Positions 51,258 to 59,639 of a stretch of 64,000 nt of DNA are shown here, piece after piece (position 1 is the first letter of the stretch; every line of letters begins with the position of its first letter). The stretch spans positions 1 to 64,000 of the forward strand of contig JAGSGJ010000004.1 of the NCBI GenBank assembly GCA_023955225.1, read 5' to 3'. The position numbers and the translations under genes are program-made. Origin of the DNA: Sulfurovum sp. (lineage in GTDB: Bacteria > Campylobacterota > Campylobacteria > Campylobacterales > Sulfurovaceae). Below the pieces are notes generated by a model. It searched no databases, was not told the origin of the DNA, and saw only the letters and a program-made list of their open reading frames with translations.

Positions 51258-53144
51258 ATGAATTATGATGTCATAGTTATCGGTGGTGGACATGCAGGTA
51301 TAGAAGCTTCTTTGGCTTCTGCGCGTATGGGTAGTAAAACATTGATGATCACAATATTAGCAGAACAGATAGGGGCTTCTTCTTGTAACCCTGCCATAGG
51401 TGGATTGGCTAAAGGTCATCTGGTACGGGAAGTAGATGCGCTTGGTGGTGAGATGGGTCTGTGTACAGACAAAACAGGTATACAGTTCCGTACACTCAAT
51501 GCCTCTAAAGGTCCAGCAGTAAGAGGGAGTCGTGCACAGATAGATATGGATCAGTATCGTATCTATATGCGTAATGTGGTACTGAACACGGAGAACCTTG
51601 ATGTCAAACAAGAGATAGCAGATGGTCTTGTTATTGAAGAGGGTGAAGTCAAAGGTATAACCACACAACTTGGCAATACCTATACAGCTTCTAAAGTCAT
51701 TATCACTGCAGGGACATTCCTCAATGGTCTCATCCATATAGGTGAGAAAAAACAAACGGCAGGCAGACAAGGTGAGTTTGCTTCTGTAGAGTTAGCGGAG
51801 TATCTGCGTAGTTTAGGGCTGAACATTGGACGTCTTAAAACAGGTACCTGTGCACGTATTGATGCGAAGTCTGTAGACACATCAGTGATGGAAATTCAAC
51901 CAGGAGACACGCCACCACCGCCTTTTTCTTTTCGTACAGATAAAAAAACATTTAATCCTACACAGTTGCCTTGTTATGTGACATACACCAATGAAGAGAC
52001 ACATGAAATCATAGAAAGCAACTTTTATCGTGCACCGATGTTTTCCGGTCAGATAGAAGGTGTTGGGCCACGGTACTGTCCAAGTATCGAAGATAAGATC
52101 AATCGTTTTAGAGACAGACCCAGACATCAGATATTTGTAGAGCCTCAAACCATCGATGAGACGGAGTACTATATCAACGGTATGAGTACGTCGTTACCAA
52201 CAGATGTACAGCTTGAGATGGTACGTTCTGTTGCAGGTATGGAAGAAGCAAAGATCGTACGTTACGGGTATGCCATAGAGTATGACTACATCCAGCCAAC
52301 AGATTTGAAACATACGCTTGAGACGAAGAAGATCAAAGGATTGTATACAGCGGGTCAGATCAACGGTACCACAGGGTACGAAGAAGCAGCCGCGCAAGGG
52401 ATCATGGCAGGAATCAATGCTGCACTGAGCATACAAGGTAAAGAACCTCTTATTCTTAGACGTGATGAAGCTTATATCGGAGTACTCATAGATGACTTGG
52501 TGACAAAAGGAACAAAAGAGCCTTACCGTATGTTTACAAGCCGTGCAGAGTACAGACTACTTCTGCGTGAAGACAATGCAGATATGAGACTTTCACATTA
52601 CGGAAAAGAGTTAGGACTTTTGGATGCTGAGTATATAGAACGGTTTGAAGAGAAAAAAGCGAACTTAGAAGAGGCATTGGATTACTTAAGAATCAATCAT
52701 GTAACCCCGACAAAAGAATTTTTAGTAAAACTTGAGTCTATAGGTGCAGTGAAGATAAATGATAGAACGTGTTGGCTTGATGTGATAGGACGTGGAGACT
52801 TTAACAGAGAGAAACTCGTCACACTTTTGCCGGATTTTGATAAGTATGAGGATGAGGTCATAGAGCAAATCCTTGTTGAAGCAAAATACAGCCGTTATAT
52901 AGAGAAACAGCAACAACAGATCTTAAACATGGATGACATGCTTAAGATCAAAATACCAGAAGGGTTTGTTTATAGTCATATTTCAGGATTGAGTAATGAG
53001 ATCATAGAGAAAATGCAAATAGCAACACCGCCTACTTTATTTGCAGCATCGCAGATATCGGGGGTAACACCTGCAGCGTTAGAGATTATTCATGTGCATA
53101 TTAAAATGGCACAAAAAGGTAAAGTCCCTAAAGAAAAAAAATAA
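51258..53144 (+). CDS. mnmG: tRNA uridine 5-carboxymethylaminomethyl modification enzyme
   Basis: 628-residue FAD protein that, with MnmE, modifies wobble U34 of tRNAs. The FAD motif is VIGGGHAGIEASLASARMG at the N-terminus. Conserved blocks are SCNPAIGGLAKGHLVREVDALGG, GTFLNGLIHIGEK, GRLKTGTCARID and GLYTAGQINGTTGYEEAAAQG. Length is normal. It is separated from petA by a 209-bp region with a large palindrome. Confidence 0.97.
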   Translation: MNYDVIVIGGGHAGIEASLASARMGSKTLMITILAEQIGASSCNPAIGGLAKGHLVREVDALGGEMGLCTDKTGIQFRTLNASKGPAVRGSRAQIDMDQYRIYMRNVVLNTENLDVKQEIADGLVIEEGEVKGITTQLGNTYTASKVIITAGTFLNGLIHIGEKKQTAGRQGEFASVELAEYLRSLGLNIGRLKTGTCARIDAKSVDTSVMEIQPGDTPPPPFSFRTDKKTFNPTQLPCYVTYTNEETHEIIESNFYRAPMFSGQIEGVGPRYCPSIEDKINRFRDRPRHQIFVEPQTIDETEYYINGMSTSLPTDVQLEMVRSVAGMEEAKIVRYGYAIEYDYIQPTDLKHTLETKKIKGLYTAGQINGTTGYEEAAAQGIMAGINAALSIQGKEPLILRRDEAYIGVLIDDLVTKGTKEPYRMFTSRAEYRLLLREDNADMRLSHYGKELGLLDAEYIERFEEKKANLEEALDYLRINHVTPTKEFLVKLESIGAVKINDRTCWLDVIGRGDFNREKLVTLLPDFDKYEDEVIEQILVEAKYSRYIEKQQQQILNMDDMLKIKIPEGFVYSHISGLSNEIIEKMQIATPPTLFAASQISGVTPAALEIIHVHIKMAQKGKVPKEKK

Positions 53145-53353
53145 TGATCTATTGTTATGTAAATACAGGACGATGAAAGTATTTAATTAAAAACAATAAA
53201 TTATGATAAATATAAATTAAGACTATAATAGTCTTAATTTACCTGCAGTCACATCCTATTTACAATAGGGTAATTTACGTTTCTTTTACACTGCTTCTTT
53301 AATCATAAGTACAATATAATATAAATATAGTGTTAATTTATGAAGGATTAAAG
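53145..53353. promoter_or_regulatory. petA upstream region with a 29-base palindrome centred on TATAAT
   Basis: Arms TAAATTAAGACTAT (53213-53226) and ATAGTCTTAATTTA (53228-53241) are a perfect 14-bp inverted repeat around a single base and include TATAAT at 53224-53229. A second hairpin CCTATT-TAC-AATAGG follows at 53255-53269. The first could be an operator on a -10 box or a terminator for mnmG; the second shares CCTATTTAC with the ccoN upstream region. A further -10-like TATAAT-rich stretch lies near 53315. Confidence 0.5.
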
Positions 53354-53869
53354 ATGCAAGAAACAGAAAAAGGTCGTAGAGACTTTATGGGTATGGCACT
53401 TGGTGCATGTGCCGCAGTAGGTGGTGTAGGTGCACTTTATGCTGCAAAGCGTTCGTGGGATCCATTGCCATCTGTGAAGGCAGCAGGTTTCACTACTATT
53501 GATTTGAGTACTGCAAAACCCAATGAACTTATCGTTGAAAAATGGAGAGGGAAACCTATCTTTATTTTGAAAAAAACAGCAGACATGGCAGCACATGAGA
53601 GAGATCTTGTTATCGGGTCAGATAGATTTCATATGTCTATAGGACTTTGTACACACTTAGGGTGTATCCCTGCATATAAAAAAGATTCTAAAACATTCTT
53701 TTGTGCTTGTCATGGTGGAGTATTTGATGCTTCTGGTGTGAATGAACCTGGTCTTCCTCCACCTAGCCCACTTGAAATACCACCATTTAAGATAGCCGGT
53801 ACTACACTCACTTTAGGTGAAGAAGGTCCTGAGTATAAAAAAATGCTAGACGCTGGTCTAACGGTTTAA
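53354..53869 (+). CDS. petA: Ubiquinol-cytochrome c reductase Rieske iron-sulfur subunit
   Basis: 171-residue Rieske protein. A twin-arginine signal (GRRDFMGM at 8-15) and hydrophobic stretch direct it through Tat and anchor it. The [2Fe-2S] ligands are in CTHLGC and CACHGG. I start at 53354 behind AAGGA; an in-frame start at 53330 has no support. First gene of the bc1 operon, 9 bases before petB. Confidence 0.96.
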   Translation: MQETEKGRRDFMGMALGACAAVGGVGALYAAKRSWDPLPSVKAAGFTTIDLSTAKPNELIVEKWRGKPIFILKKTADMAAHERDLVIGSDRFHMSIGLCTHLGCIPAYKKDSKTFFCACHGGVFDASGVNEPGLPPPSPLEIPPFKIAGTTLTLGEEGPEYKKMLDAGLTV

Positions 53870-53878
53870 GGGGAAAAA

Positions 53879-55108
53879 ATGGCACATTTTGAAAAAGCAA
53901 ATAGTTTAAACGAATGGTTGGATCAACGTATAGGACTTAATACACTTAAGCGTGTGTTAAATACCGAATACTGGATTCCAAAAGATATTAACTTCCTTTG
54001 GGCGATGGGTATGGTTTTAGCTGCAACATTTGGGATACTTGTTCTCTCTGGTATTTTCTTACTGATGTACTACAAACCAGATACAAATTTAGCATTTGAT
54101 TCGGTAAACTATACGATCATGTCTGAAGTTGGATATGGTTGGTTATGGAGACATATTCACGGTGTGGGTGCATCAATAGTTTTTCTTATTATTTATATCC
54201 ATATGTTTACGGGTATTTACTATGGTTCATACAAAAGAGGTAGAGAACTCATTTGGCTTTCTGGTATGGGATTGTTTGTTGCATTCTCGGCAGAAGCGTT
54301 TTCTGGGTATATGTTACCTTGGGGACAAATGTCTTATTGGGCTGGTATGGTTATTACAAACCTTTTCTCTGGTGGTTCACTGGAAGCGTATGGATTGGTT
54401 GAGTGGATACGTGGTGACTATGTTCCTGGTGATGCATTCTTAACACGTTTCTTTATGTTGCATGTATTTCTTTTACCATTGTTGATCATTGGGCTTATCG
54501 TACTTCACTTTGGTACATTGAGATTACCACACGTAAATAACCAAGAGGGTGCAGAGATCGATTTTGAAGAAGCAGCGGACCTATGGAAAGCAGGAAAGAA
54601 AAAAGAGTCTAAGGTAATTCCGTTCTCTCCCGTATTCTTGAGTAAAGATGTCTTTGTAATGGGTGTGTATTTTATACTCTTCTTTTACTTGGTATTCTAT
54701 AACTTTAACTTTGCGATGGACCCGGTAAACTTTGACCCGGCAGATGGCCTTAAAACACCTGCACACATTTACCCTGAGTGGTATTTCTTATGGTCATATG
54801 AGATCTTGCGTCCATTCGCTAAAGATGCTGGTTTGATCGCATTTAGTATAGCACAGGCAGCTTTCTTCTTCTTACCATTTGTAGACAGAAGTCCAAATGT
54901 AGCGCCGGCACATAAAAGAGGACTTTTCCAAATTTGGTTCTGGGTATTGGTTATCGATATGATTGCACTTACTGCGTTGGGTAAATTACCTCCAACAGAT
55001 CCGACATTTGCTTTCTTAGGTGTGGTTTGTGCATGGTTATTCTTGGCAATGGGACCATTGCTTTTCATCATCACGATGTTTGAAAAAAAATTAGAGAAAG
55101 GAGCATAA
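53879..55108 (+). CDS. petB: Cytochrome b subunit of the bc1 complex
   Basis: 409-residue fused cytochrome b with about eight or nine spans. The N-terminal heme half has WRHIHGVGAS and HMFTGIYYGSYKRGRE plus the second pair around RFFMLHVFLLPLLIIGLIVLH. The Qo-site motif PEWY is present (HIYPEWYFLWSYEILRPF). It oxidises menaquinol and passes one electron to the Rieske protein and one to the b hemes. Confidence 0.96.
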   Translation: MAHFEKANSLNEWLDQRIGLNTLKRVLNTEYWIPKDINFLWAMGMVLAATFGILVLSGIFLLMYYKPDTNLAFDSVNYTIMSEVGYGWLWRHIHGVGASIVFLIIYIHMFTGIYYGSYKRGRELIWLSGMGLFVAFSAEAFSGYMLPWGQMSYWAGMVITNLFSGGSLEAYGLVEWIRGDYVPGDAFLTRFFMLHVFLLPLLIIGLIVLHFGTLRLPHVNNQEGAEIDFEEAADLWKAGKKKESKVIPFSPVFLSKDVFVMGVYFILFFYLVFYNFNFAMDPVNFDPADGLKTPAHIYPEWYFLWSYEILRPFAKDAGLIAFSIAQAAFFFLPFVDRSPNVAPAHKRGLFQIWFWVLVIDMIALTALGKLPPTDPTFAFLGVVCAWLFLAMGPLLFIITMFEKKLEKGA

Positions 55109-55109
55109 C

Positions 55110-56096
55110 ATGAGAGAGTTAAAAATATTAGCAGTTGTTGTCTTCTTTTCGTTGTTAACATACTATTTGGTAGAACCTTATGCACACCATGAAATGCACA
55201 AAAAAGTAGATGCTCAAGGTAATGAGATCAAGATAGAGAGTCATGGATTTACTTATGACGGTACAGATGATATTATTGAGACAGAACGTACAGGGGATGC
55301 ATCTAAATTGGCGGCAAAAGAAGCATTTTGGGCAGATGTCGCAGCAGTGGCTAAACTTGAAGGAAATGCTGCAGCAGGTGAAGCTGGTTTTGCTATGTGT
55401 ATAGGTTGTCATAATGGTGCAAACATGAACATGGGTGGTGTTATACCCCCAAATCTTGACCATGCAGGTGCTATTTACGATAAAAACTATCTTATCGCTT
55501 TGATCAAAGATCCTGCGATGGCATCAAATGTTGATCATAAATATGCAGATACAATGATGCATCCAATGGGTTCAATCAAATCTATGATGAGTGACAATCA
55601 GCAAATCGCTGATGTGGTAGCGTATATGCTTGAACATAAAGCAGGAGAAGTAACTCCTAAAGAAGCATATATGGAAGCGTGTGTAAGATGTCATGCTGTA
55701 CGTTATGGTAAATTGACACAATTAGGTGACACACCTGCATTTAAACATGAAAAAGATGCACTTGCACATAGGATCAAAGTGATTGATGAGCAGGATGCTG
55801 TGAAAGCTTATATGGGTAAACTACCTCCTGATCTCTCTATGATTATAAGAGCAAGAAGTCATCACTTTATGGAGACATTTATAGAAAATCCACAAAGCCA
55901 ATTGGCTGGTACCTCTATGCCTAGAGTCGGTCTAAATCATGAAGGATATGAGAAAGTAAAAGCATACCTTACTGAAGTGGGTGACCCAAGTAAGGCAAAA
56001 AGAGAAGCGTTAGGGCCAATTGTAATTGGTTTCTTCATTCTCTTCTCAATTCTTGCATTCTTATGGAAGAAATCTCAGTGGAGAGATCTACATTAA
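55110..56096 (+). CDS. petC: Diheme cytochrome c subunit of the bc1 complex (c1 equivalent)
   Basis: 328-residue subunit with an N-terminal hydrophobic anchor (7-21), two heme c sites (CIGCHNG near residue 95 and CVRCHAV near 194) and a C-terminal transmembrane helix (about 300-318). Two hemes in place of the usual single c1 heme is the Campylobacterota pattern. Starts 1 base after petB and ends at a strong terminator. Confidence 0.93.
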   Translation: MRELKILAVVVFFSLLTYYLVEPYAHHEMHKKVDAQGNEIKIESHGFTYDGTDDIIETERTGDASKLAAKEAFWADVAAVAKLEGNAAAGEAGFAMCIGCHNGANMNMGGVIPPNLDHAGAIYDKNYLIALIKDPAMASNVDHKYADTMMHPMGSIKSMMSDNQQIADVVAYMLEHKAGEVTPKEAYMEACVRCHAVRYGKLTQLGDTPAFKHEKDALAHRIKVIDEQDAVKAYMGKLPPDLSMIIRARSHHFMETFIENPQSQLAGTSMPRVGLNHEGYEKVKAYLTEVGDPSKAKREALGPIVIGFFILFSILAFLWKKSQWRDLH

Positions 56097-56107
56097 TCTT
56101 ACTATTT

Positions 56108-56130
56108 AGGACAAGGCATTTCCTTGTCCT
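56108..56130 (+). terminator. Terminator of the petABC operon
   Basis: A perfect 9-bp stem AGGACAAGG/CCTTGTCCT with a 5-nt loop, followed by TACTTTCTT. Confidence 0.75.
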
Positions 56131-56216
56131 TACTTTCTTGATATACCTCACCCCTTTTTTATCTACATTTAGATACCCTAAGAAAAAATATTAAAAAATT
56201 ATACATTGGATTTTAT

Positions 56217-57194
56217 ATGCTTATAGATGGACATGGACGTAAGGTTGATTACCTTCGTATTTCAGTAACAGAACGTTGTAACTTTAGATGTCAGTACTGT
56301 ATGCCTGAAAAACCTTTTTCATGGGTGCCTAAAGAGAATTTACTTACTTTTGAAGAACTCTTTTTATTTGTAAAAGTTGCCATAGATGGTGGTGTGACGA
56401 AAATACGTCTTACAGGCGGTGAACCTCTTTTGCGTGAAGACCTTGATACGTTTATCCAAATGATAAATGACTATAAACCAGGACTTGATTTAGCCATAAC
56501 AACCAATGCTTATTTGCTTCCAGAAGCAGCGCAAAGACTGAAAGATGCAGGGTTAAAACGTCTTAATATTTCACTGGATTCACTCAAAGCAGATGTGGCA
56601 GCTAAAGTCGCAGGGAAAGATGTACTTGCCAAAGTATTTAAAGGCATAGATAAAGCTTTAGAAGTGGGGCTGAAAGTTAAGATCAATATGGTACCACTTA
56701 AAGGCATGAATGACGGTGAGATTCTTGATATGATTGAGTACTGTAGTGAACGTAATATGAAAGTACGTTTCATAGAGTATATGGAAAATTCTCATGCTGA
56801 CCAGTCGCTCAAAGGGATGCATGGTAAAGAGATACTTGAAAAAGTAAAAGAAAAATATACCATAAAAGCTTTAGGACGTGAGGGTGCCAGTCCATCATTC
56901 AATTACCTCATTGAAGAGACAGGGTATGAGTTTGGACTCATTGATCCACATAAGCATGATTTTTGTGAGAGCTGTAACCGTATTCGTTTAACTGCTGAGG
57001 GAAATCTCATACCTTGCCTGTATTTTGATGAAGCACTAAGTATCGCAGAATCTGTGAAAAAAGGTGACATTCAAGGGGCTGCAGATGTATTGGCTCAAGT
57101 ACTTAAAGACAAGCCAAAAGAGAACCGTTGGAGTGAAGAAGAGTTAGAAGACAGAGAAGTCTCCACACGTGCATTTTATGAAACTGGCGGCTGA
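56217..57194 (+). CDS. moaA: GTP 3',8-cyclase (molybdenum cofactor biosynthesis protein A)
   Basis: 325-residue radical-SAM enzyme that starts molybdopterin synthesis from GTP. The first cluster motif is CNFRCQYC (CX3CX2C); the second, C-terminal cluster cysteines are in CESCNRIRLTAEGNLIPC. It ends in the conserved double glycine (ETGG) required for activity. It overlaps queE by one base. moeA, a later step, lies 3 kb downstream. Confidence 0.96.
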   Translation: MLIDGHGRKVDYLRISVTERCNFRCQYCMPEKPFSWVPKENLLTFEELFLFVKVAIDGGVTKIRLTGGEPLLREDLDTFIQMINDYKPGLDLAITTNAYLLPEAAQRLKDAGLKRLNISLDSLKADVAAKVAGKDVLAKVFKGIDKALEVGLKVKINMVPLKGMNDGEILDMIEYCSERNMKVRFIEYMENSHADQSLKGMHGKEILEKVKEKYTIKALGREGASPSFNYLIEETGYEFGLIDPHKHDFCESCNRIRLTAEGNLIPCLYFDEALSIAESVKKGDIQGAADVLAQVLKDKPKENRWSEEELEDREVSTRAFYETGG

Positions 57195-57952
57195 TGTTTT
57201 ACCTTACTGAAGAGTTTTTTTCGATCCAGGGTGAAGGCAAATATGCTGGAGTACCTTCGTACTTTTTACGTACAGGTGGCTGTAATCTTTCTTGCCCCGG
57301 TTTTGGCGCAGAGTATGAAGTGGATGGTGAAGTACGTTATGGCTGTGATACCTATTTTGCAGTAGACGGCGCGTATGCTAAATCATGGACAAAAGTAGAT
57401 GAGTGTAAAACACTGATCGACAGACTCAATAATGAATTTAGCACGATAGGGTATAAACCACATATGGTCATTACGGGGGGCGAGCCCTTAATGTATCATA
57501 GTGATAAAGTATTTTATGGAGTGATTCAGTGGTTAGTCTCAGAAGGGCTTGAGATCACTTTTGAAACCAATGGCACGATCGAGATAGATTTTGAAAAGTA
57601 TCCTGCATACAAATCGTGTATCTTTGCACTCTCTTTAAAATTGGCTAATTCAGGTGAACCTGAAGAGAAACGTATCATTCCTAAGGCACTTCAATCTATG
57701 CGTGATCATGCTAAAGAAGCTTTTTTAAAATTTACTATTGATGCGTATTTGGTAAAAACTTCCGCAAAGGAAGAGATAGAGTCTATAAGAGGAATTTTAC
57801 CGGAACTTCCCGTCTACTGTATGCCTGTGGGTGAAAGCAGAGATACCATCTGGAAAAATGACAAGGCTGTGTTTGAATTTTGTATGAAACATAATTTTAA
57901 GTATAGTGATAGACTGCATATACGCGTTTTTGATACCACGCAGGGCGTATAA
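57194..57952 (+). CDS. queE: 7-carboxy-7-deazaguanine synthase with expanded cluster loop
   Basis: 252-residue radical-SAM enzyme of queuosine synthesis. The start FYLTEEFFSIQGEGKYAG and RTGGCNLSC match QueE. The usual CX3CX2C cluster motif is altered: C30 and C34 are followed by 16 residues before C51-D52-T53, so about 14 residues are inserted before the last cysteine. VITGGEPLMY and FETNGT are intact. It overlaps moaA by one base and lies 60 bases before queD. Confidence 0.88.
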   Translation: MFYLTEEFFSIQGEGKYAGVPSYFLRTGGCNLSCPGFGAEYEVDGEVRYGCDTYFAVDGAYAKSWTKVDECKTLIDRLNNEFSTIGYKPHMVITGGEPLMYHSDKVFYGVIQWLVSEGLEITFETNGTIEIDFEKYPAYKSCIFALSLKLANSGEPEEKRIIPKALQSMRDHAKEAFLKFTIDAYLVKTSAKEEIESIRGILPELPVYCMPVGESRDTIWKNDKAVFEFCMKHNFKYSDRLHIRVFDTTQGV

Positions 57953-58012
57953 CCTAAATTTTAGTTATCTTGGTTAAAATCAGGTCAATATACTCCTAGT
58001 TGAGGAAGAAAC

Positions 58013-58594
58013 ATGTTAATCAGAAAACTTTTTAAATTTGAAAATGCACACATCGTGCGTGACTGCACAACACAGCGTTGCAGCGAAAATATCCATGGAC
58101 ACTCTTATAAAATTGAAGTACTCTTAGAGTCAAACTATCTTGATGACGGACAAATGGTGTATGATTTTGGACTGACCAAACGGTACATTAAAGAGCTGAT
58201 AGACTCGTTTGATCATGCTATTACCCTTTGGTCAAAAGATGATAAAAAGTATATAGAAGCCATGAAAACGTTTAGTAACAGATGGGTGGAACTTCCTATT
58301 TCTCCTTCGGCAGAACAGTTTTCCCGTGTGATCTACCTTATGGTAGAACGTGTTTTGGCGTGTACAGATATGCAAAATGGTGAGAGAGAAGTAAAGCTTC
58401 AAAGTATTATCGTGCATGAGACTGACACGGGATATGCACAAGGCTTTAAAGAGGATGCACATAGTGAACTGATGGGTACTATCAAACTTGAAGATATTGT
58501 ATTTTCACCTCAAGTACAAAGTGAATGGAGCGACAGTACTCTTTGGGATAAACTGCTTAATCATACGCACATCAAAAATCCTAAAAAGGTTTAG
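58013..58594 (+). CDS. queD: 6-carboxy-5,6,7,8-tetrahydropterin synthase
   Basis: 193-residue member of the PTPS fold acting just before QueE in the queuosine pathway. Zinc histidines are H13 (FENAHIV) and H28/H30 (NIHGHSY), the catalytic cysteine is C23, and VYDFGLTKRYIKELIDSFDHA is typical. It is longer than the usual about 120-140 residues because of an insertion around 85-125 and a C-terminal tail. A ribosome site GAGGAAG precedes it. Confidence 0.9.
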   Translation: MLIRKLFKFENAHIVRDCTTQRCSENIHGHSYKIEVLLESNYLDDGQMVYDFGLTKRYIKELIDSFDHAITLWSKDDKKYIEAMKTFSNRWVELPISPSAEQFSRVIYLMVERVLACTDMQNGEREVKLQSIIVHETDTGYAQGFKEDAHSELMGTIKLEDIVFSPQVQSEWSDSTLWDKLLNHTHIKNPKKV

Positions 58595-58644
58595 ATTCCT
58601 TCTTTTTAGTTATAATATAAGAATTAACTCAATAAGGATAGATT

Positions 58645-58977
58645 ATGAAGAAAATAATATTACTTTCTTTTGTAGCTGCAAGCGTATTGTTTACAGCCTA
58701 TGCAGAAGAAGCAAAAGCAGTAGAAAAAGTTCCAACTAAAAAAGTAGAAACTGAAAAACCTGCAGCACCTTTAGTATCACCAAAAAAACCAAAAGCAGCT
58801 GAGTGTGTAGAGCCAGCAAAACCTGCGACTCCTGCTGAACCAGCAAAGCCTGCAGAAGCAGCAAAACCGGCAACTCCTGCCGAAGCAGCAAAAGCAGCAA
58901 AGGTAGCAGTTCCTGCAGCACAGGCAGAACCAGCAAAGCCTGCACCGGGAACTTGTCCACCAGAAACAGCCAAATAA
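58645..58977 (+). CDS. Exported proline/alanine/lysine-rich protein (110 residues)
   Basis: It begins MKKIILLSFVAASVLFTAYA, a signal peptide nearly identical to that of the next gene but with tyrosine where the neighbour has the lipobox cysteine. The mature part is low-complexity, with repeats of the AKPATPAE type and two cysteines (AAECVEP and PGTCPPE). No folded domain is visible. It probably arose by duplication of the 5' part of the adjacent gene; the role may be a periplasmic spacer. Confidence 0.65.
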   Translation: MKKIILLSFVAASVLFTAYAEEAKAVEKVPTKKVETEKPAAPLVSPKKPKAAECVEPAKPATPAEPAKPAEAAKPATPAEAAKAAKVAVPAAQAEPAKPAPGTCPPETAK

Positions 58978-58993
58978 ATAGAAAGGATAGATC

Positions 58994-59605
58994 ATGAAAA
59001 AACTCACATTACTTTCTCTTGTAGCAGCAACGGTGTTGTTTACAGCATGTGGAGAAGAGACAAAAAAAGTAGCAGCGGAAGTGAATACAACTAAAGTAGC
59101 AGAAGCAGTGAAAAAAGATACTGTAAATGCTGTAGAGGCAGCGAAGATCAAGATAGCTGAGGCGGCAGCAGCAGCAAAAGTAGCGGCAGCTGAGATGGCA
59201 GCGGAAGTAAAAGTTGAAGCGGAAGCTAAAGCAGCTGAAGCAGCGGCAGCAGTCAAAGAAAAAGCAGCGGAATTAACAGAATCAGCAACAACTGCTATAG
59301 CATCGGTGACATCAGAAACACCTGCTGCACCAGCTGCACCAGCTGCTGTTCCTGCTACGCCTCCTGCATCTCCAGCAGCCTATGCTAAATGTAAAGGATG
59401 TCATGGTGCAGATGGTAAGACAAAAGCACTTGGAAAATCAGCAGTTATTGCCGGTCAAGACAAAGCAGCACTTATCACTTCTATGAATGAGTACAAAGCA
59501 GGTACAAAAAATGTAGCGGGTATGGGTATGCTTATGAAGGGTCAGGCAGCATCAATGTCTGATGCAGATATTGAAGCAGTAGCTGAATATCTTTCACAGA
59601 TATAA
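58994..59605 (+). CDS. Lipoprotein cytochrome c with alanine-rich helical linker
   Basis: 203 residues. The signal peptide ends in a lipobox (LFTAC, cysteine at 19). A long alanine/lysine/glutamate-rich helical region (about 25-115) and a proline-rich hinge lead to a class I cytochrome c domain with CKGCHGADGK and methionines in GMGMLMKGQ. A membrane-tethered electron carrier on a long arm is a reasonable inference, possibly shuttling between the bc1 complex and oxidases. It follows its truncated relative by 16 bases. Confidence 0.8.
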   Translation: MKKLTLLSLVAATVLFTACGEETKKVAAEVNTTKVAEAVKKDTVNAVEAAKIKIAEAAAAAKVAAAEMAAEVKVEAEAKAAEAAAAVKEKAAELTESATTAIASVTSETPAAPAAPAAVPATPPASPAAYAKCKGCHGADGKTKALGKSAVIAGQDKAALITSMNEYKAGTKNVAGMGMLMKGQAASMSDADIEAVAEYLSQI

Positions 59606-59613
59606 GAACATTT

Positions 59614-59631
59614 AGAGGGCAAAGTCCCTCT
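59614..59631. terminator. Hairpin between the cytochrome gene and convergent moeA
   Basis: A 6-bp stem, AGAGGG/CCCTCT, with a 6-nt loop, followed by TCCT on the plus strand. It probably serves both convergent genes. Confidence 0.6.
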
Positions 59632-59639
59632 TCCTAAAA

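Noticed and set aside
58698..59256. Long minus-strand open frames rich in alanine, leucine and glycine opposite the two exported proteins
   Set aside because: They are shadows created by the low-complexity GCA-rich codons of the plus-strand genes; they have no ribosome site and the plus-strand genes have signal peptides and a heme motif.
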